DNA from: an uncultured Bacteroidales bacterium
GTDB lineage: Bacteria > Bacteroidota > Bacteroidia > Bacteroidales > Muribaculaceae
Assembly (NCBI GenBank): GCA_902776955.1
Contig: CACYSG010000006.1
Location: 1 to 64,000, forward strand
Direction of reading: 5' to 3'
DNA length: 64,000 bases
Every line of letters begins with the position of its first letter. The stretch's first letter is position 1. This document shows, piece after piece, positions 17,710 through 27,375 of the stretch. The notes below the pieces were generated by a model. The model did no database searches and had not been told where the DNA came from. It saw nothing but the letters and a program-made list of their open reading frames with translations. Position numbers and translations under genes: made by a program.

Positions 17710-19149
17710 TTACAGGATGGGGCTGATGAGACGAACGACCGACTCGAGCGCCTTTTGCAGCACGGGGCGCTGTTTCCACTTGCCCAGGCTGACGCGCGTG
17801 CAGCGTTCCAGGTCGGCCTCAAAGATGTCCTTCATCTTGCGGTTGAACTCCTTGTCGTAAATCAGCGCATTGAACTCAAAGTTGTGCTCAAAGCTGCGGA
17901 AGTCAAAGTTGGTGGAACCCGTCGTGACAAACTCGTCATCGACGATGAGCACCTTAGCATGCATCATCTCGGGTTCATAGAAATAGACCTTGATGCCCGA
18001 CAGGATGCACTCCTTGATGTAGGAGCCGGTGGCCAGGCGCAGCATCGTCGAGTCGGGGTGACGGGGTATCATCAGCTTCACGTCAACGCCCGACAACGCG
18101 GTGCTCTGCAGCGCCTTGAGCAAGGCATCACTAGGCAGGAAATAAGGGGTCTGGATATAGACCTGGCGCTTGGCCAGCGTGATGGCCCTGAGGAAGACCA
18201 ACGAGATGTTGTGCCAGCGGCTCGTCGGCCCACTGGCCATCATCTGCATCATGTATCCGCCACAATCGACGTCGTGGCGCTTGGGCTCGATCTTGAGCAT
18301 CTCGCGCGTGGTGAAGTTCCAGTCGATGGCAAACGATAATTGAAATACCGCCACCGCCATGCCCTTGACACGCAGGTGGGTGTCACGCCAGGCAGCGCCC
18401 TTGCTGTCGCCCGTCACATAGCGGTTGGCGATGTTCATGCCGCCCACATAGCCCACCTCGCCATCGATGACGACGAGCTTGCGGTGGTTGCGCCAGTTGA
18501 TGCGGAAGGCCATATTGGCCAACGTCACCTCAAGGAACGGGTGCACATCGATGCCGGCAGCACGCATCTCGCGCAGCACACGCGACGAGAAATGGTAGGA
18601 ACCGACGTAGTCATAGAGCACCGTCACCTTCACGCCCTCGCGGGCCTTGCGCTCGAGCAGCTTGATGAGTTCACTGCCCACCTCGTCGTTCTCGATGATG
18701 AAATACTGGACGAGCACATACTCGCGTGCCGCCTCGATATCACGTTTCAGCGCCTCGAACTTCTCGCGCCCCGTGGTGAAAACGTCAATAGCGTTTCCGC
18801 CGAACAGATGACCGCTCGAGAGTTTGTTCACCAGCGAAATGAGTTGGCGGGAATCGTCGCTCAAGCCATCTTCCAGGCCCTCGACACGCGGAAAATCGTA
18901 CATGCGGCGCAGGTCGCGCAGGCTAGAGCCCGAGATCAGTCGTGTACCCTTGAGGCTGCGGCCGAACACCAGATAAACTATCAGTCCGATAACGGGCAGC
19001 AGCACCAGCACGAGCACCCACGCCATCGATTTCACCGGGTTGCGGTTCTCTCCCAGCACCACGCCGATGACGGTGAGCACCATGAGAGCATACACCACAC
19101 CAATGATGTTGTATAACAAGTGACTGTATTGGGCCCAATCGGCTATCAT
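17710..19149 (-). CDS. cls: Cardiolipin synthase (phospholipase D superfamily)
   Basis: The 479-aa inner-membrane enzyme makes cardiolipin from two phosphatidylglycerols. Two N-terminal membrane segments (about 8-32 and 42-63) precede a double PLD domain. Both HKD motifs are intact: NHRKLVVIDGEVGYVGGMN (His222) and MMHAKVLIVDDEFVTTGSTN (His397). Length and order are those of bacterial ClsA. It is followed after 10 nt by ispE. Confidence 0.94.
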   Translation of the reverse strand: MIADWAQYSHLLYNIIGVVYALMVLTVIGVVLGENRNPVKSMAWVLVLVLLPVIGLIVYLVFGRSLKGTRLISGSSLRDLRRMYDFPRVEGLEDGLSDDSRQLISLVNKLSSGHLFGGNAIDVFTTGREKFEALKRDIEAAREYVLVQYFIIENDEVGSELIKLLERKAREGVKVTVLYDYVGSYHFSSRVLREMRAAGIDVHPFLEVTLANMAFRINWRNHRKLVVIDGEVGYVGGMNIANRYVTGDSKGAAWRDTHLRVKGMAVAVFQLSFAIDWNFTTREMLKIEPKRHDVDCGGYMMQMMASGPTSRWHNISLVFLRAITLAKRQVYIQTPYFLPSDALLKALQSTALSGVDVKLMIPRHPDSTMLRLATGSYIKECILSGIKVYFYEPEMMHAKVLIVDDEFVTTGSTNFDFRSFEHNFEFNALIYDKEFNRKMKDIFEADLERCTRVSLGKWKQRPVLQKALESVVRLISPIL

Positions 19150-19218
19150 TGTTCCTTTGGATCAGTTATCTAGGTTGTTCTCTACAGGTATTATCAAGTT
19201 AAGCTCCGATATAATAAC

Positions 19219-19239
19219 GGACGTAACACAGTCACGTCC
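19219..19239 (-). terminator. Weak terminator after the mini secretion-tail gene
   Basis: GGACGT (19219-19224) pairs with ACGTCC (19234-19239). On the minus strand the stem is followed by GTTATTATAT, a weak T tract. Confidence 0.35.
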
Positions 19240-19289
19240 ATCCATTCATTTCTCACCAATCACGAGTCCAGCGGCACGGCCGGGAGCCA

Positions 19290-19604
19290 TCAGCGCACCA
19301 CGACCTTGCGTGACCACTGGTTGCTGCACTTCACAATATAGAACCCCTTGGGGAGGTCCACCGACACGCGCTGGTCGGCACTCACACGCACCACCTTAAC
19401 CAACTGGCCCGTAATGGAATACACATTAAACGTTGCGTCGGCGTTACCCGCCGTGAAGATGATACGTCCCTCGGCGCCCTGGGCGGTGGGACCCGTCGTC
19501 ACGGTCTCGACACGCTGCGGCAAGAAGTTGTCGGGCACCGGGACGGCTTGGCTAGCCCCCACTGCCAACAGACAAACGACCAATATGTAAGCGATACGTT
19601 TCAT
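19290..19604 (-). CDS. Miniature secreted protein consisting of a T9SS-type C-terminal domain
   Basis: The 104-aa product has a signal peptide (1-20), a linker of about 35 residues, then FNVYSITGQLVKVVRVSADQ and DLPKGFYIVK ending in RKVVVR. That tail is the pattern of type A type-9-secretion sorting domains, in which the final 70-80 residues direct export and are then removed. Here there is almost no cargo. It may be a decoy, a peptide precursor, the remnant of a longer gene, or a small structural protein. Its own strong promoter at 19632-19662 argues against a dead remnant. Confidence 0.7.
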   Translation of the reverse strand: MKRIAYILVVCLLAVGASQAVPVPDNFLPQRVETVTTGPTAQGAEGRIIFTAGNADATFNVYSITGQLVKVVRVSADQRVSVDLPKGFYIVKCSNQWSRKVVVR

Positions 19605-19631
19605 CTTGCTTGTTCACAACGTTTCAATCTG

Positions 19632-19662
19632 CAAAATTACAACTTTTTTAATAAAAGTCAAA
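19632..19662 (-). promoter_or_regulatory. Promoter of the mini secretion-tail gene
   Basis: On the minus strand TTTG (19659-19662), 19 nt, TAATTTTG (19632-19639). The leader to 19604 is about 22 nt. Confidence 0.65.
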
Positions 19663-19760
19663 TTTTTTACCCATTTTTCTTCACCTTTTAGACCGATTCA
19701 CCACAAAAAAGTTTGCTCCCCACCCTCAATATTAACAACTATTAAGCCTCCCCTGCCCCC

Positions 19761-19998
19761 CGCGTAACTCTATTCAGCCGTTTGACCCCACGCCAAGGCG
19801 CAAAGCCGCTAAGCAAAGTCCGCCATTAAAGCAGAGAAGTGATGGTAATTATACTTGTGAGATTTTCTGGTTATGGTGACAGCGGCGAGGGCGGTGCATC
19901 ATTGGGACGGGTCTAACTGATAGCGCCGCTTCGCTTACCGCATCATTAGAACCGTCCCAGCTGATGGCACCCGTGCTCTCACTGGTGGAACGTGTAAT
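19761..19998. mobile_element. MITE-like element, right-truncated copy (B)
   Basis: The left end (about 19761-19812) matches the complement of the right terminal repeat of copy A over about 50 bp, including TTTGACCCCACGC and CAAAGCCGCTAAGC. The interior follows copy A closely through the central hairpin (about 19896-19970) and GTGGAACGTG, but the right terminal repeat is missing, replaced by AT-rich sequence. It lies in the 492-nt gap after the polysaccharide operon, which otherwise holds only the promoter at 19632-19662 and AT-rich DNA. Confidence 0.6.
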
Positions 19999-20096
19999 AT
20001 AGAAAGTTTTTTCAAAACAACTGAAACAATAATGGAGAACAACTGAAACAACCATTTTTTAAGGCGTTCAGAATGGAAGAAGGGGACGCAGGATTG

Positions 20097-21635
20097 TTAC
20101 TTGGCCTTGAAACCGAGTTTTATCGCTTTGCGGAAGAAGGCGATGGCGCTTCGGGATTCGGGCATGAGCCTGTAAATCGCAAAAATGAGCAGCGGGGAAA
20201 TCACGATGCACACCGCGCCGTTGAAGATGAGCCGCGGCACTCCGTCGAGCGACACAAGTTGGCATACCAGTGCGGTGATTGCCATCACCACAAGACCGAC
20301 GACGAAGTAGAACAGCCACCGCTTCAGGTAATTCAACAGCTTAAAGGTCTTGAAGTAGTACCTATAGAGTGTCCATGCCGCCCACACCGAGTTGATGAAG
20401 AACATGCAGATGGTGGACGACAGGACGACGCCCAGCACGCCCATCGGCTTGACAAGCACAAGACACAGAATCACGTTGACGACCGACTCGACCAGAGGCC
20501 TGAACTTATCCTGCCACCAGAGGCCCGCCGCCTGTCGATAGGTCATGCACATGTCGCCGTTATTGCCCACCAGGAACAGGATGCAGATGCTCGTCATCGT
20601 CAGGAAATCCAACTGATACTCACCGCCAATCCACACCTTGATGAAGGGCTGGAATAAGACGAACATGCAAACGGTGCACCAGGTGGCCATGAACATATAA
20701 ATCCAGTGGAACTGGCGGAAGTCGCTATGATTCTTGTCCTCACTCTCGGTAACCATCGAGTTGCCCACACTAGCCTGCATGCTGCCGCGGATAATGTTCA
20801 GGAAGCCGGCAATCGACGTATAGATGTACATGTAGTTATTGTACTCGCCCAACACCGCAAGGCCAATAAACGCCGACACGACCAGCGAGCCGAAGGTGTC
20901 GCGGAACACATAGCAGATCTTGTACATGAACAACCCGGCGACGCGCTTCTTGATATCGGTGATAATCTCTTTGTCCAGCACGCCGAAGCACTTGTACTGG
21001 GGATAGTTCTTGTTCACCACATGGTTGGCAACCAGGTTGTTGATGACCGTGAACGGGATGCCCACCAGGCAATAGAGGTAGAAATCCTTGAAAACGACAA
21101 TCATCAGGAGCTTGGTCAACTCTGAGATGACCGACAATACCGACGAGATGTTCGACAGGATGTAGGAGTGCTGGGCAGCAGTCAATATCGAAGTCTTGTA
21201 GGCAAACAGGAAGTAACTGATTACCGTATTGGACAGGAATATCAGGTACAGGATGTAGATATTGACGGCGTCAGGCGGATTGCCCTTGATCAACTTGTCC
21301 AGGAACGGCAAGAGGCTCAAGCCGACAATCAGGATGACAGAGCCGATGATGCGGTAAATCTTGCGGTAAAGGTTCAGCAAGGCGCAAACGGTATCGTCGT
21401 CGCCCTCGGCCATCGGCTTGTACATGCTGAAGACCATCGCGCTGCCGACGCCCAGTTCGGCGAGAGCCAACACGTTCAGGATGGCGGCAAAGAGGCTGTT
21501 AAGACCCAAGTACTCGGCGCCGAAGGTATAGATAATCGCCGTCCTGGTCAGGAAAGGCAGCAACAGCATCACGATGCGGTTGAGCATACCTCCCAAGATG
21601 TTCTTTTTGGTATTTATTACTCTGGATTCAGCCAT
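20097..21635 (-). CDS. Polysaccharide flippase (Wzx-like)
   Basis: The 512-aa integral membrane protein has about 12-14 hydrophobic segments and the MOP-superfamily N terminus (ILGGMLNRIVMLLLPFLTRT, then YLGLNSLFAAILNVLALAEL). It would move lipid-linked repeat units across the inner membrane. It is the last gene of the operon read from 28422, 17 nt after the ATP-grasp gene. No Wzy-type polymerase is beside it. Downstream lies the truncated MITE copy B. Confidence 0.85.
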   Translation of the reverse strand: MAESRVINTKKNILGGMLNRIVMLLLPFLTRTAIIYTFGAEYLGLNSLFAAILNVLALAELGVGSAMVFSMYKPMAEGDDDTVCALLNLYRKIYRIIGSVILIVGLSLLPFLDKLIKGNPPDAVNIYILYLIFLSNTVISYFLFAYKTSILTAAQHSYILSNISSVLSVISELTKLLMIVVFKDFYLYCLVGIPFTVINNLVANHVVNKNYPQYKCFGVLDKEIITDIKKRVAGLFMYKICYVFRDTFGSLVVSAFIGLAVLGEYNNYMYIYTSIAGFLNIIRGSMQASVGNSMVTESEDKNHSDFRQFHWIYMFMATWCTVCMFVLFQPFIKVWIGGEYQLDFLTMTSICILFLVGNNGDMCMTYRQAAGLWWQDKFRPLVESVVNVILCLVLVKPMGVLGVVLSSTICMFFINSVWAAWTLYRYYFKTFKLLNYLKRWLFYFVVGLVVMAITALVCQLVSLDGVPRLIFNGAVCIVISPLLIFAIYRLMPESRSAIAFFRKAIKLGFKAK

Positions 21636-21652
21636 AACGTCCTCTACACTCC

Positions 21653-22855
21653 CTATGACCCTTTACGGTGAAACAAACGGTTACGCACTTTGTTAGCCAA
21701 CGCCGCCAGCATCGGCCGTGCATCCATCTTGAGATGATGCCAGAACGGCGCCGTATCGTCCTTGAAATAGGCGGCGAACTGGGTCGTCCTGAAGTTGTTG
21801 CGCAGCCATTCCCCAAAGGTGACCTCGCCTTGAATCATATTGTAAAAATAGTGCTCAAAGGGGGTCAGCACAACGGGCTTGAACGTTGAGCGCTCCAACT
21901 CACGCCTGTATTGCGCCTCATCAACATGACTCAGATGCCACAGATACGGGAGATTGGTGCCCGAAGCCGTCACACAGACGGCGTTGCCGTCGTTGCGGAA
22001 ATTCATCTCAAGGAAATAGTCCACGCCCGACTTGTCACGGATGAACTCAATGCTGAAAAGCCCCGAATACCCTATCTGACGGATGAATGCCCGGGTCTGC
22101 TTCAACAAATCATCGAACGACTCATCGAGGGCAACATACTTGAGGTGGAAGGTGTTGTCATAACCGTTGGGCCTGACGATGTGTGTCCTGCCCGGTATAA
22201 TCACCTCCTCGCCTGCACGGATCGAGCATCCGATGAACTGGAACTCAAAGTCCTTGTCAATCAGCTGCTGCACCTGCACCTCGGGATAATTTGTCTGTTC
22301 CGATAAGAAGCTGTTCAGCTCTTGAATGTTTTCACACACCCGGATGTTGGATTTCCCTCCCTTCAACGTGGAAATCGACTTGGTCATGCATGGGAAAACA
22401 AAATCATCAATCACCTCGCCCCTCTTGACGATCCGGGTCAAGGGCACATTCATTTTGATCGATTCGGCCAAGTGGACCATGTTAGGCTTATTCATCCAAT
22501 GGTCCAACTCGCCCTGTTTTCCGGTTCCCGAGAGCACAAGAAAGTCTGACAGCTCTTGATAGTGATTGTCCAGCAATGAAGCCGCCTCGTCGTTAGTGGT
22601 AATGACGATGCTCTTGTGTTCAGGGTTGTTATTGTTACCGAATTTCTCATGCAGCAAGGCAATCAAGCGGGGATAGGTCGTCATGAAGACCCTGCCCTTA
22701 CAATACTTGCTCCTTGATACAAAACTCTTATCTATCTCGTAATTGGCCACCAGGATAACAAATGGCATGAGTCCAGCCATACCCAGGCTCTCGACCACAC
22801 CCAGGGTATTGTGGTGGTCCGAACCGATGACGATGACGTTGTTCATATTAACCAT
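21653..22855 (-). CDS. ATP-grasp ligase in the polysaccharide operon
   Basis: The 400-aa cytosolic enzyme resembles the carbamoyl-phosphate-synthase-like ATP-grasp proteins. It has an N-terminal nucleotide-fold region (NVIVIGSDHHNTLGVVESLG), then the ATP-grasp core with PCMTKSISTLKGGKSNIRV (nucleotide lysines) and SIEFIRDKSGVDYFLEMNFR, where the Glu and Asn are the usual metal ligands. The family joins a carboxylate to an amine. In this operon a natural guess is amidation or aminoacylation of a uronic-acid residue, which is inference. An alternative start is ATG 22846. Confidence 0.75.
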   Translation of the reverse strand: MVNMNNVIVIGSDHHNTLGVVESLGMAGLMPFVILVANYEIDKSFVSRSKYCKGRVFMTTYPRLIALLHEKFGNNNNPEHKSIVITTNDEAASLLDNHYQELSDFLVLSGTGKQGELDHWMNKPNMVHLAESIKMNVPLTRIVKRGEVIDDFVFPCMTKSISTLKGGKSNIRVCENIQELNSFLSEQTNYPEVQVQQLIDKDFEFQFIGCSIRAGEEVIIPGRTHIVRPNGYDNTFHLKYVALDESFDDLLKQTRAFIRQIGYSGLFSIEFIRDKSGVDYFLEMNFRNDGNAVCVTASGTNLPYLWHLSHVDEAQYRRELERSTFKPVVLTPFEHYFYNMIQGEVTFGEWLRNNFRTTQFAAYFKDDTAPFWHHLKMDARPMLAALANKVRNRLFHRKGS

Positions 22856-22885
22856 TTGTTTCTTAGTTAGTTATCCTATATACTG

Positions 22886-24082
22886 TTAAATCTCCTTGAT
22901 GGCCCGATAGATGCGTTCGCAGTTGTGATTGTCATGAGCCGGGAAGAACGCGTCACAACGCTGCAGGTAGAAGTCGGTATTGACAAACTTCCCATCGACA
23001 TTGAACGCCTTGATGGCCTCAAGCAATTCGGCCTGGGTCTCCACGACAGGCCCCATGCCATGACGCTTGTAGCTGAAGTAGCCCTCGGAGATATGCTTCG
23101 CCCTGAATTCCTCAAAGTCAAACTGATAGAACGCCATGGGCTTCTTCATGTAAGCCACGTCAAAGAAGACGCTCGAATAGTCGGTAATCAACAGACTGCA
23201 TGACATCAACAGGTCATGAACGGTCACGCCCCCCTTGATCATCTCGACACGCGGATCCACCTTATCGAACAGATGCAGATAACTGCTGAACTCGGCATGG
23301 ATGTAGAACTTGACCTTGTAGCCGGCCTGCTCGATGTAGTCCATCAGTTCGGTATTGTTCAACAGGGACTGGAAATGGTGGAAATAGGTCGACTGGACAA
23401 AGGCCTGCTCGTTTTCCTGCTGCGTGTTCTCGGGCGAAACGATATAGCGTCGCCAGGTGGGCATGATGAGCACAAAGCGCTCGTCACGCTGGTTCTTCAA
23501 CAAGTCGTCAAATCGTGCGAAGCCGGTATACTGCACATAGCCTTCTGGATAACCGGCACTCTTGCTGATGTAATCATACTCGGGCTTGGCGCCGCAGATG
23601 AACAGGCGGGCGCCCTGTACCTTATAGTGGTGATGCTCCACCCCGCTGGTGCTGATGCCATGCCTCAGATACACCACCGGATAGTGCTTGATATATTTCA
23701 CATAATAGTCACACAGGCGCCGACAAGGGCGGGGAGGCGGGAACATCGTCTTGATTAACAGCCGGGCCGCCAGATAGAGCAGGCAATGCCGCCACGAGGA
23801 CCACACGACGATGTGATCGTCGGGGCCTTCAACGGCCTCCTTGTCACGCTTGCCTTTCTTGCTCAGGATGAAATAAATGTCCTGTTCGGGATGGTTCTTC
23901 CTGATCCACTGATACAGGATCCACCCGTTGTCCTCGGCCGTATCATAGCGTTCGCATATCAGCCAGATATCCTTCTTGAACAGCTTCAACACAAGCGCCG
24001 GCAACTGGCACACCAGAAACCTGAACAGGAATTTGATGTCCACCAAATCTATCTTCTTGAATGTCGACAGTATTTTACCCAT
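22886..24082 (-). CDS. CDP-glycerol glycerophosphotransferase-family protein
   Basis: The 398-aa protein matches the TagB/TagF-type family: LICERYDTAEDNGWILYQW near residue 40, VYLRHGISTSG (catalytic-region His, about 137), MPTWRRYIV near 210, and LLITDYSSVFFDVAYMKKP near 290-310 with the conserved TDYSS. Such enzymes transfer glycerol- or ribitol-phosphate, or sugar-phosphate, to make phosphodiester-linked polymers. No CDP-glycerol synthesis gene is nearby, so the donor is uncertain. It lies 2 nt after the stop of the polysaccharide deacetylase gene and is probably translationally coupled. Confidence 0.85.
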   Translation of the reverse strand: MGKILSTFKKIDLVDIKFLFRFLVCQLPALVLKLFKKDIWLICERYDTAEDNGWILYQWIRKNHPEQDIYFILSKKGKRDKEAVEGPDDHIVVWSSWRHCLLYLAARLLIKTMFPPPRPCRRLCDYYVKYIKHYPVVYLRHGISTSGVEHHHYKVQGARLFICGAKPEYDYISKSAGYPEGYVQYTGFARFDDLLKNQRDERFVLIMPTWRRYIVSPENTQQENEQAFVQSTYFHHFQSLLNNTELMDYIEQAGYKVKFYIHAEFSSYLHLFDKVDPRVEMIKGGVTVHDLLMSCSLLITDYSSVFFDVAYMKKPMAFYQFDFEEFRAKHISEGYFSYKRHGMGPVVETQAELLEAIKAFNVDGKFVNTDFYLQRCDAFFPAHDNHNCERIYRAIKEI

Positions 24083-24084
24083 TG

Positions 24085-25059
24085 CTATGAACTTACCAAT
24101 AATTTAAACAAACTCATGTCGGCGGAATAGGCCGCGATTCGTGGCAGGATGCACCTGTGGCTCTTGTCGACGGACGTCTTGGTCTCGGCCGAGAAGCCCA
24201 ACCGATAGGCCTCGTTCACACAGCCGTTAGAGTGGTCGGTGTAGTTGCCGTTAGGATAAGCGAAATAGTCACAAGGTTGCTGCAGGTGGCTCTCTATCAG
24301 CTGCTTGCTTGACAATATCTGCTCCCTGACGACCTCATCGTCTTGATGCTCATGGCAGCAGATGTGCCACATGCAATGCGACCCGATCGTGACATTTCCC
24401 TGCCGGGACAACTGCCGCACCTGATCCCAATTCATCGGCTGCAGGCAGCTGTATTGTTCCTTGAGGCGGTTCCATTCATCGGCAGGCAGATTGGCCAACA
24501 AGTCCTTGACGATGCCTTTGACCTCGTTCAGGGGCCTGGATTTCATCTCCCTGGAAATCTGTTTGGACACCGAAATCCTGTCATCGTCGGTCGTGAGCGG
24601 GAAGACTTGTCCCAACGTCGGTATCGACAATTCCTTCAGTCCCGAGGCGATGGTCACCATACGATTGACCGACGTCGGGTAAAAATCACCCGTCGAAATG
24701 TTGTCGGTGGAGATGAAAACGGTGAACGGCAAGCCCATCGATGACAAGATAGGCTCAACGACATGCAAGTTGTTAGCATACCCGTCATCAAAGGTCAGCA
24801 GGACTTCATTCCCCCTAAAGGTGCCGCCGTCCAGCCTCTCGTGGAACTCCCGGATGGAAATGATGTCAAAATGCCGCCTCAGGTAATTGATTTGCTTCTT
24901 GAACAGCGAGACAGGGAAGACCTCTGGACATATCAGGGCATCGGCAGGCACGTCCACGCCGTGCCAGAACAGGACACGGGGCCTCGTGCGCGAGCGCCTC
25001 CTCAGGGCGTTCAAGCCGCTGTAGATGACCAGTTGTCTTTTTATCTGCTGTAAATCCAT
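24085..25059 (-). CDS. Polysaccharide deacetylase-family protein
   Basis: The 324-aa NodB-fold protein has LLTFDDGYANN (catalytic-base and metal Asp91/Asp92) and SHCMWH, the HxxxH metal pair at 228 and 232, with DYFAYPNGNY toward the C terminus. It should remove N- or O-acetyl groups from a glycan. No signal peptide is evident, suggesting action on a lipid- or nucleotide-linked precursor in the cytoplasm. It begins 2 nt after the stop of the dehydrogenase gene. Confidence 0.85.
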   Translation of the reverse strand: MDLQQIKRQLVIYSGLNALRRRSRTRPRVLFWHGVDVPADALICPEVFPVSLFKKQINYLRRHFDIISIREFHERLDGGTFRGNEVLLTFDDGYANNLHVVEPILSSMGLPFTVFISTDNISTGDFYPTSVNRMVTIASGLKELSIPTLGQVFPLTTDDDRISVSKQISREMKSRPLNEVKGIVKDLLANLPADEWNRLKEQYSCLQPMNWDQVRQLSRQGNVTIGSHCMWHICCHEHQDDEVVREQILSSKQLIESHLQQPCDYFAYPNGNYTDHSNGCVNEAYRLGFSAETKTSVDKSHRCILPRIAAYSADMSLFKLLVSS

Positions 25060-25061
25060 GT

Positions 25062-26333
25062 CTATAGTCGTCCGTCGATGATGTTCTTGTCCAGGATGCC
25101 CTTCACGTCATAAATGATGTGCTTCTCGTTGCACAGCTGCTCGGTGTCGATGTCCAGGAATTCCTTGTGGGCCACGGCCATCACCACGGCGTCAAAGCGC
25201 TGCTGCGGCAGTTCGTTCACCAGGTCGATGCCATATTCACGCCGTGCAATCTCGGGGTTGGCCCACGGGTCATAGACCGTGATATCGAGGTTGTACTGCT
25301 TCAATGCCCGGTAGATGTCGATGACCTTGGTATTGCGCACATCGGGGCAATTCTCCTTGAAGGTGAATCCCATGATGAGGATGCGGCTGTCGAGCACCTG
25401 GATACCCTTCTTGAGCATCAGCTTGATGGTCTCGCTGGCCACATATTCGCCCATACTGTCATTCATCCGCCTGCCGGCAAGGATAATCTCGGGGTTATAC
25501 CCGTATCGCTGGGCACACTGCGCCAGATAATAGGGGTCAACGCCGATGCAATGTCCGCCCACCAGGCCGGGCTTGAAGGGCAGGAAGTTCCACTTGGTCG
25601 CGGCGGCCTCCAGGACATCCTGGGTGTCGATACCCATGCGGCTGAAAATCTTGGACAGCTCGTTGACAAAGGCGATATTGATGTCACGCTGGGAATTCTC
25701 AATCACCTTAGCGGCCTCGGCGACCTTGATGCTGCTGGCCTTGAACGTTCCCGCCTGTATCACGCTGGAATAGACGCTATCAATCAGGTCGGCCGCTGCG
25801 GGCGTCGATCCCGAGGTGATTTTCTTGATTTTTTCGACAGTGTGCAATTTATCGCCGGGATTGATGCGCTCGGGGCTATAACCAGCAAAGAAGTCCTCGT
25901 TGAACTTCAAGCCGCTGATTTTCTCGATAATGGGAACGCACTCGTCCTCGGTGACACCCGGATAAACAGTGCTCTCATACACGACGATGTCGCCCTTGCC
26001 GATCACCTTGCCGACCGTTGTGCTGGCACCCACCAGCGGCGTGAGGTCGGGATTATTGTTCCTGTCAACGGGTGTGGGCACGGCGACAACATAGAAATTG
26101 CAGTCGCGAATCATGTCAACATCGGTGGTGCACACCAGTCCGCCCGCGATGGCCTCCTGCAACAGCCGGTCATCGACCTCAAGTGTCGTGTCATGACCGC
26201 ACATCAGCTCATCGACGCGCCGCTGGTTCATGTCAAACCCAATCGTTTTATATTTGGTCGAAAACAGTCGGGCCAGGGGCAGGCCAACGTAGCCCAGGCC
26301 AATAACACAAATCTTTATTTGTTTCTGTTCCAT
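25062..26333 (-). CDS. UDP-N-acetylhexosamine dehydrogenase (TviB/WbpA-like)
   Basis: The 423-aa enzyme oxidises C6 of a UDP-HexNAc to the uronate using NAD. It has an N-terminal Rossmann fold (ICVIGLGYVGLPLARLF), a middle dimerisation domain (VAEAAKVIENSQRDINIAFV), the active-site Cys262 in GGHCIGVDPYYL, and a C-terminal UDP-binding fold (ILIMGFTFKENCPDVRNTKV). Pairing with the neighbouring epimerase suggests the UDP-GlcNAcA/UDP-GalNAcA route known from Vi antigen. An open extension to 26348 is discarded because MEQKQIKICVIG is the standard N terminus. Confidence 0.92.
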   Translation of the reverse strand: MEQKQIKICVIGLGYVGLPLARLFSTKYKTIGFDMNQRRVDELMCGHDTTLEVDDRLLQEAIAGGLVCTTDVDMIRDCNFYVVAVPTPVDRNNNPDLTPLVGASTTVGKVIGKGDIVVYESTVYPGVTEDECVPIIEKISGLKFNEDFFAGYSPERINPGDKLHTVEKIKKITSGSTPAAADLIDSVYSSVIQAGTFKASSIKVAEAAKVIENSQRDINIAFVNELSKIFSRMGIDTQDVLEAAATKWNFLPFKPGLVGGHCIGVDPYYLAQCAQRYGYNPEIILAGRRMNDSMGEYVASETIKLMLKKGIQVLDSRILIMGFTFKENCPDVRNTKVIDIYRALKQYNLDITVYDPWANPEIARREYGIDLVNELPQQRFDAVVMAVAHKEFLDIDTEQLCNEKHIIYDVKGILDKNIIDGRL

Positions 26334-26352
26334 GATGTCAAGTAGCAAATGA

Positions 26353-27321
26353 TTACAAATTATCCCAATACCACTTCACGGCTTCACGCAATCCCTGGCG
26401 CATGCTGTACTCGGGCTGATAGCCCAGCAGACGCCGCGCCTTGTCGATGCTGGCCAGCGAGTGCGGGATGTCGCCCACACGGTTCGGGCCGTGGGTGGGC
26501 TCTATCGCGGCGATGGCCTCGTCCATCTCGCCCAGGTACTCCCTCAGGTACTGAACCAGCTGGTTCAACGTGGCCCTCTCGCCATAGGCGGTATTGTAAA
26601 TCTGGTTCACGGCCTCGGCGTTGGTTGTCGTCAGGGCCAACATATTCATCTGAATCACGTTGTCGATGTAGGTGAAGTCGCGGCTGTACTCGCCGTCACC
26701 GTTGATATTGGGCGCCTCGTGGTTCATCAGTTTCTTGACGAACAACGGAATCACGGCTGCATAGGCCCCGTTGGGATCCTGACGGCGACCGAACACATTG
26801 AAGTAACGCAATCCGATATACTCGATGCCGTAGGTGCGTGCGAACACGTCGGCATACAGCTCGTCGACATACTTGGTGATGGCATAGGGCGAAAGCGGAC
26901 GACCGATGACCTCCTCAACCTTGGGAAGGGTGGCGCTGTCGCCGTAGGTCGAGCTGCTGGCAGCAAACACAAAACGTTTCACCCCGGCGTCCCTGGCTGC
27001 CACCAGCATGTTCAGGAATCCGCCGATGTTCACCTCGTTGGTCGTTATCGGGTCTTTCACCGAGCGGGGCACGCTGCCCAATGCCGCCTCATGGAGCACA
27101 TAGTCCATGCCATCGACACTGCGCTGGCAATCCGCCAGATTCCTGATGTCGCCGACAATCAGCTCAAAGCTGTCGGGGAAGCGGTCGAAAAACGGAAGCA
27201 GGTTCCTCATGTGACCCGTAGCAAAGTTGTCCAGGACACGCACTTGGTGTCCGTTTTCCAACAGATGCTCCGTCAGGTTACTGCCGATGAAACCGGCTCC
27301 TCCTGTTATCAATATCTTCAT
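26353..27321 (-). CDS. UDP-sugar 4-epimerase (TviC/WbpP-like)
   Basis: The 322-aa extended short-chain dehydrogenase/reductase has the NAD motif [10 protein letters not shown] and the catalytic YAITK (Tyr146, Lys150) with the upstream SSST serine/threonine cluster. [19 protein letters not shown] is typical of UDP-GlcNAc/GlcNAcA 4-epimerases. Together with the dehydrogenase it would supply an N-acetyl-galactosaminuronic acid-type donor for the surface polymer. Confidence 0.9.
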   Translation of the reverse strand: MKILITGGAGFIGSNLTEHLLENGHQVRVLDNFATGHMRNLLPFFDRFPDSFELIVGDIRNLADCQRSVDGMDYVLHEAALGSVPRSVKDPITTNEVNIGGFLNMLVAARDAGVKRFVFAASSSTYGDSATLPKVEEVIGRPLSPYAITKYVDELYADVFARTYGIEYIGLRYFNVFGRRQDPNGAYAAVIPLFVKKLMNHEAPNINGDGEYSRDFTYIDNVIQMNMLALTTTNAEAVNQIYNTAYGERATLNQLVQYLREYLGEMDEAIAAIEPTHGPNRVGDIPHSLASIDKARRLLGYQPEYSMRQGLREAVKWYWDNL

Positions 27322-27375
27322 CGTTACTCTATAATATTCTTATCGTTTATCTATTTCTTACACTACTTGATGGCG

